Of a DNA stretch of 5,969 nucleotides, positions 4,711 through 5,969 are shown piece by piece; within the stretch, counting starts at the first letter, position 1; each line of letters starts with the position of its first letter. A model generated the notes under the pieces. The model was not told where the DNA came from. It saw only the letters and a list, made by a program, of their open reading frames with translations, and did not search any database. The translations under genes and the position numbers were made by a program. Origin of the DNA: a bacterium (lineage in GTDB: Bacteria; Patescibacteriota; Minisyncoccia; Minisyncoccales; JAGLPU01); assembly GCA_030594935.1 (NCBI GenBank), contig JAUVEE010000040.1:1-5969 (forward strand), in the 5' to 3' direction.

Positions 4711-5859
4711 TTATCTATTTCTTGAGATATTAAGCAATATCCCTATCGCTATTAATTCTACTACTAAATGCGAACCTCCACAACTGATAAACGGCAAAGG
4801 TATTCCTGTTAAAGGTATGATTTTGATAATAGCGCCGATATTGATAAAAGCTTGAAGGGTGATCCAACAGCTGATTCCCGCCGCCGCCAGCTGGCAGAAT
4901 TTGTCTTTTTGCCGCTGGGCAATTTTAAATCCCTGTATTAATAAAGTTAAAAAAAGGAGAATTAAAACTACGCTGCCGATGAAGCCGATTTCTTCCGCCA
5001 TAATAGCAAAGACTGAATCTGACATCGGCCGAGGCAGAAAGCCGAATTTCTGTCCCGACATTCCCAGTCCCATCCCGAATATTCCCCCTGAACCGATTGC
5101 AATCAAAGCTTGATTTACCTGATAGCCTATGCCCATGGGGTCTGTTTCCGGCTGGAGAAATATCAGAAATCGTTCTACTCGATAAGGAGCAACCTTTATC
5201 AAGGTGAATAAGCTTGTTAGGCCTATTCCTAACATTATAATAGTGTGCCAGATTGAAGTTTCAATCAAAAAGTACATTAAAATTCCGGTTATGACAATCA
5301 GTCCCAGGGTGCCGATATCCGGCTGAAGAATCAGAATTAAAGAAATCAAACCCAGGATTACCATAAAAGGGATGAAGGCTTCTTTCACTTCCGGCCCCAG
5401 CAGGCTGAATTTTGTTTTTCTGGCTTTGGTTTTGCTTCTTTGAGACCTGGCGCTTAGCCAAGTTCCCAAATAGAGAATAAAAGTAAGTTTGAGGAATTCT
5501 GACGGCTGGAAAGAAATTACTCCCAGGTCTATCCAGCGGGACGCTCCCCCGCTGCTTATTCCTATCACGGGCAGAAAGACCATTGCCAGCAAGACCAAAT
5601 TTATCAACAATAGCGCCGGCGACCATTTCTTTAAAAAAGAGATGGGAACAAAAAAAGCCGCCGCTCCTAAAACTAAACCCGGAATCAAGCCATAAAGCAG
5701 CTGGTGGGTAAAAGAATAAAAAGAGTCAGTTGTTTCTGTCTGCCAGACCGAAGTTGAAATTCCCGCCAGCATTATTATGCCGAAAACCAATAGAATTCCC
5801 GCCGTGGCGGCCAAAATATAGTCCGGCTGGTTTTGTTTTATCTGGGAAAATGAATACAT
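4711..5859 (-). CDS. ftsW: FtsW, SEDS-family septal peptidoglycan glycosyltransferase
   Basis: FtsW is a polytopic membrane enzyme that polymerises lipid II into glycan strands at the division septum, together with a class B penicillin-binding protein (FtsI). The 382 residues contain about ten hydrophobic segments. SEDS landmarks are GGASRWIDLG (104-113), FQPSEFLKL (117-125), LQPDIGT (178-184), the extracellular GYQVNQALIAIGSGG region (245-259), LPRPMSDSVFAIMAEEIG (275-292) with the putative catalytic Asp281, and PLPFISCGGSHLV (354-366). A basic cytoplasmic loop rich in Lys/Arg lies at about 137-150. It is called FtsW rather than RodA because it sits between murD and murG, its usual dcw position. 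The start is the ATG six bases after the murD stop. No Shine-Dalgarno site is visible, so it is probably translated from the shared transcript by coupling. Confidence 0.95.
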   Translation of the reverse strand: MYSFSQIKQNQPDYILAATAGILLVFGIIMLAGISTSVWQTETTDSFYSFTHQLLYGLIPGLVLGAAAFFVPISFLKKWSPALLLINLVLLAMVFLPVIGISSGGASRWIDLGVISFQPSEFLKLTFILYLGTWLSARSQRSKTKARKTKFSLLGPEVKEAFIPFMVILGLISLILILQPDIGTLGLIVITGILMYFLIETSIWHTIIMLGIGLTSLFTLIKVAPYRVERFLIFLQPETDPMGIGYQVNQALIAIGSGGIFGMGLGMSGQKFGFLPRPMSDSVFAIMAEEIGFIGSVVLILLFLTLLIQGFKIAQRQKDKFCQLAAAGISCWITLQAFINIGAIIKIIPLTGIPLPFISCGGSHLVVELIAIGILLNISRNR

Positions 5860-5865
5860 AATTAG

Positions 5866-5969
5866 TTAAGCGAGCTTTTTGACGTATTTTTTGAACAGAT
5901 CGCCCCTTTCCCTATAATCTTTAAAAAGGCCAAAGCTGGGAGAAGCGCAGGACAGCAAGCAGGTTTTTC
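5866..5969 (-). CDS. murD: MurD, C-terminal end only (cut by window edge)
   Basis: The last 33 codons of UDP-N-acetylmuramoylalanine--D-glutamate ligase are present, ending in TAA at 5866-5868. MurD is the cytoplasmic ATP-dependent ligase that adds D-Glu to UDP-MurNAc-L-Ala. The visible part contains [26 protein letters not shown], given here as two pieces: [12 protein letters not shown] and then [14 protein letters not shown]. This matches the conserved MurD terminus (E. coli: LLSPACASLDQFKNFEQRG). The gene continues beyond the right edge. It lies six bases upstream of ftsW, the standard dcw order, and is the first gene of the visible operon. Confidence 0.88.
   Translation of the reverse strand, partial: KTCLLSCASPSFGLFKDYRERGDLFKKYVKKLA

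Noticed and set aside
5261..5626. Minus-strand frame of 121 codons within ftsW.
   Set aside because: It is a shifted-frame shadow of ftsW, which has intact SEDS motifs throughout. The predicted protein has no membrane pattern or recognisable motif.

Overview
The window is bacterial DNA, fairly AT-rich, dense in genes and with very short gaps between the long ones. Four cell-wall and translation genes are read leftwards in the order murD (3' end only), ftsW, murG, gltX. The first three form a typical division/cell-wall (dcw) order; gltX in the next slot is less usual. Compact lysine- and glutamate-rich proteins, start codons without Shine-Dalgarno sites, and a small secreted Trp-rich protein suggest a Patescibacteria/CPR (Parcubacteria-like) genome. 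That placement is inference, since no rRNA or ribosomal protein is present. UGA is a stop here (gltX ends in TGA), and no long gene has an in-frame TGA, so UGA-recoding lineages are not indicated.

Layout. 1-868 (minus): a Xer-type tyrosine recombinase, cut by the window edge just after its catalytic tyrosine. 869-1526: a regulatory and small-gene region. It holds a 28-bp site with dif architecture (11 + 6 + 11) at 938-965, a strong xer promoter that puts this site in the xer leader, a divergent promoter, and two plus-strand genes for tiny one-helix membrane proteins (43 and 32 aa). Each tiny gene has a promoter and ribosome-binding site, with terminators behind them. 1527-1952 (minus): a 141-aa secreted, Trp-rich, helical protein of unknown function. 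1916-2011 (plus): a consensus promoter and ribosome-binding site followed by an ORF that stops after 12 codons. 2046-5969 (minus): the gltX-murG-ftsW-murD block, ending in a hairpin terminator.

How it works together. MurD adds D-glutamate to the peptidoglycan precursor, MurG makes lipid II, and FtsW polymerises lipid II at the septum. GltX charges tRNA with glutamate. Junctions of +6 nt, +1 nt and a 1-nt overlap imply one transcript. The recombinase and its adjacent site look like a self-contained chromosome-dimer resolution module.

The most notable points are the dif-like site inside the xer leader, the two tiny membrane-protein genes beside it, and the strongly signalled 12-codon ORF antisense to the start of the secreted-protein gene. 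There is no gene-free stretch longer than 300 bases.
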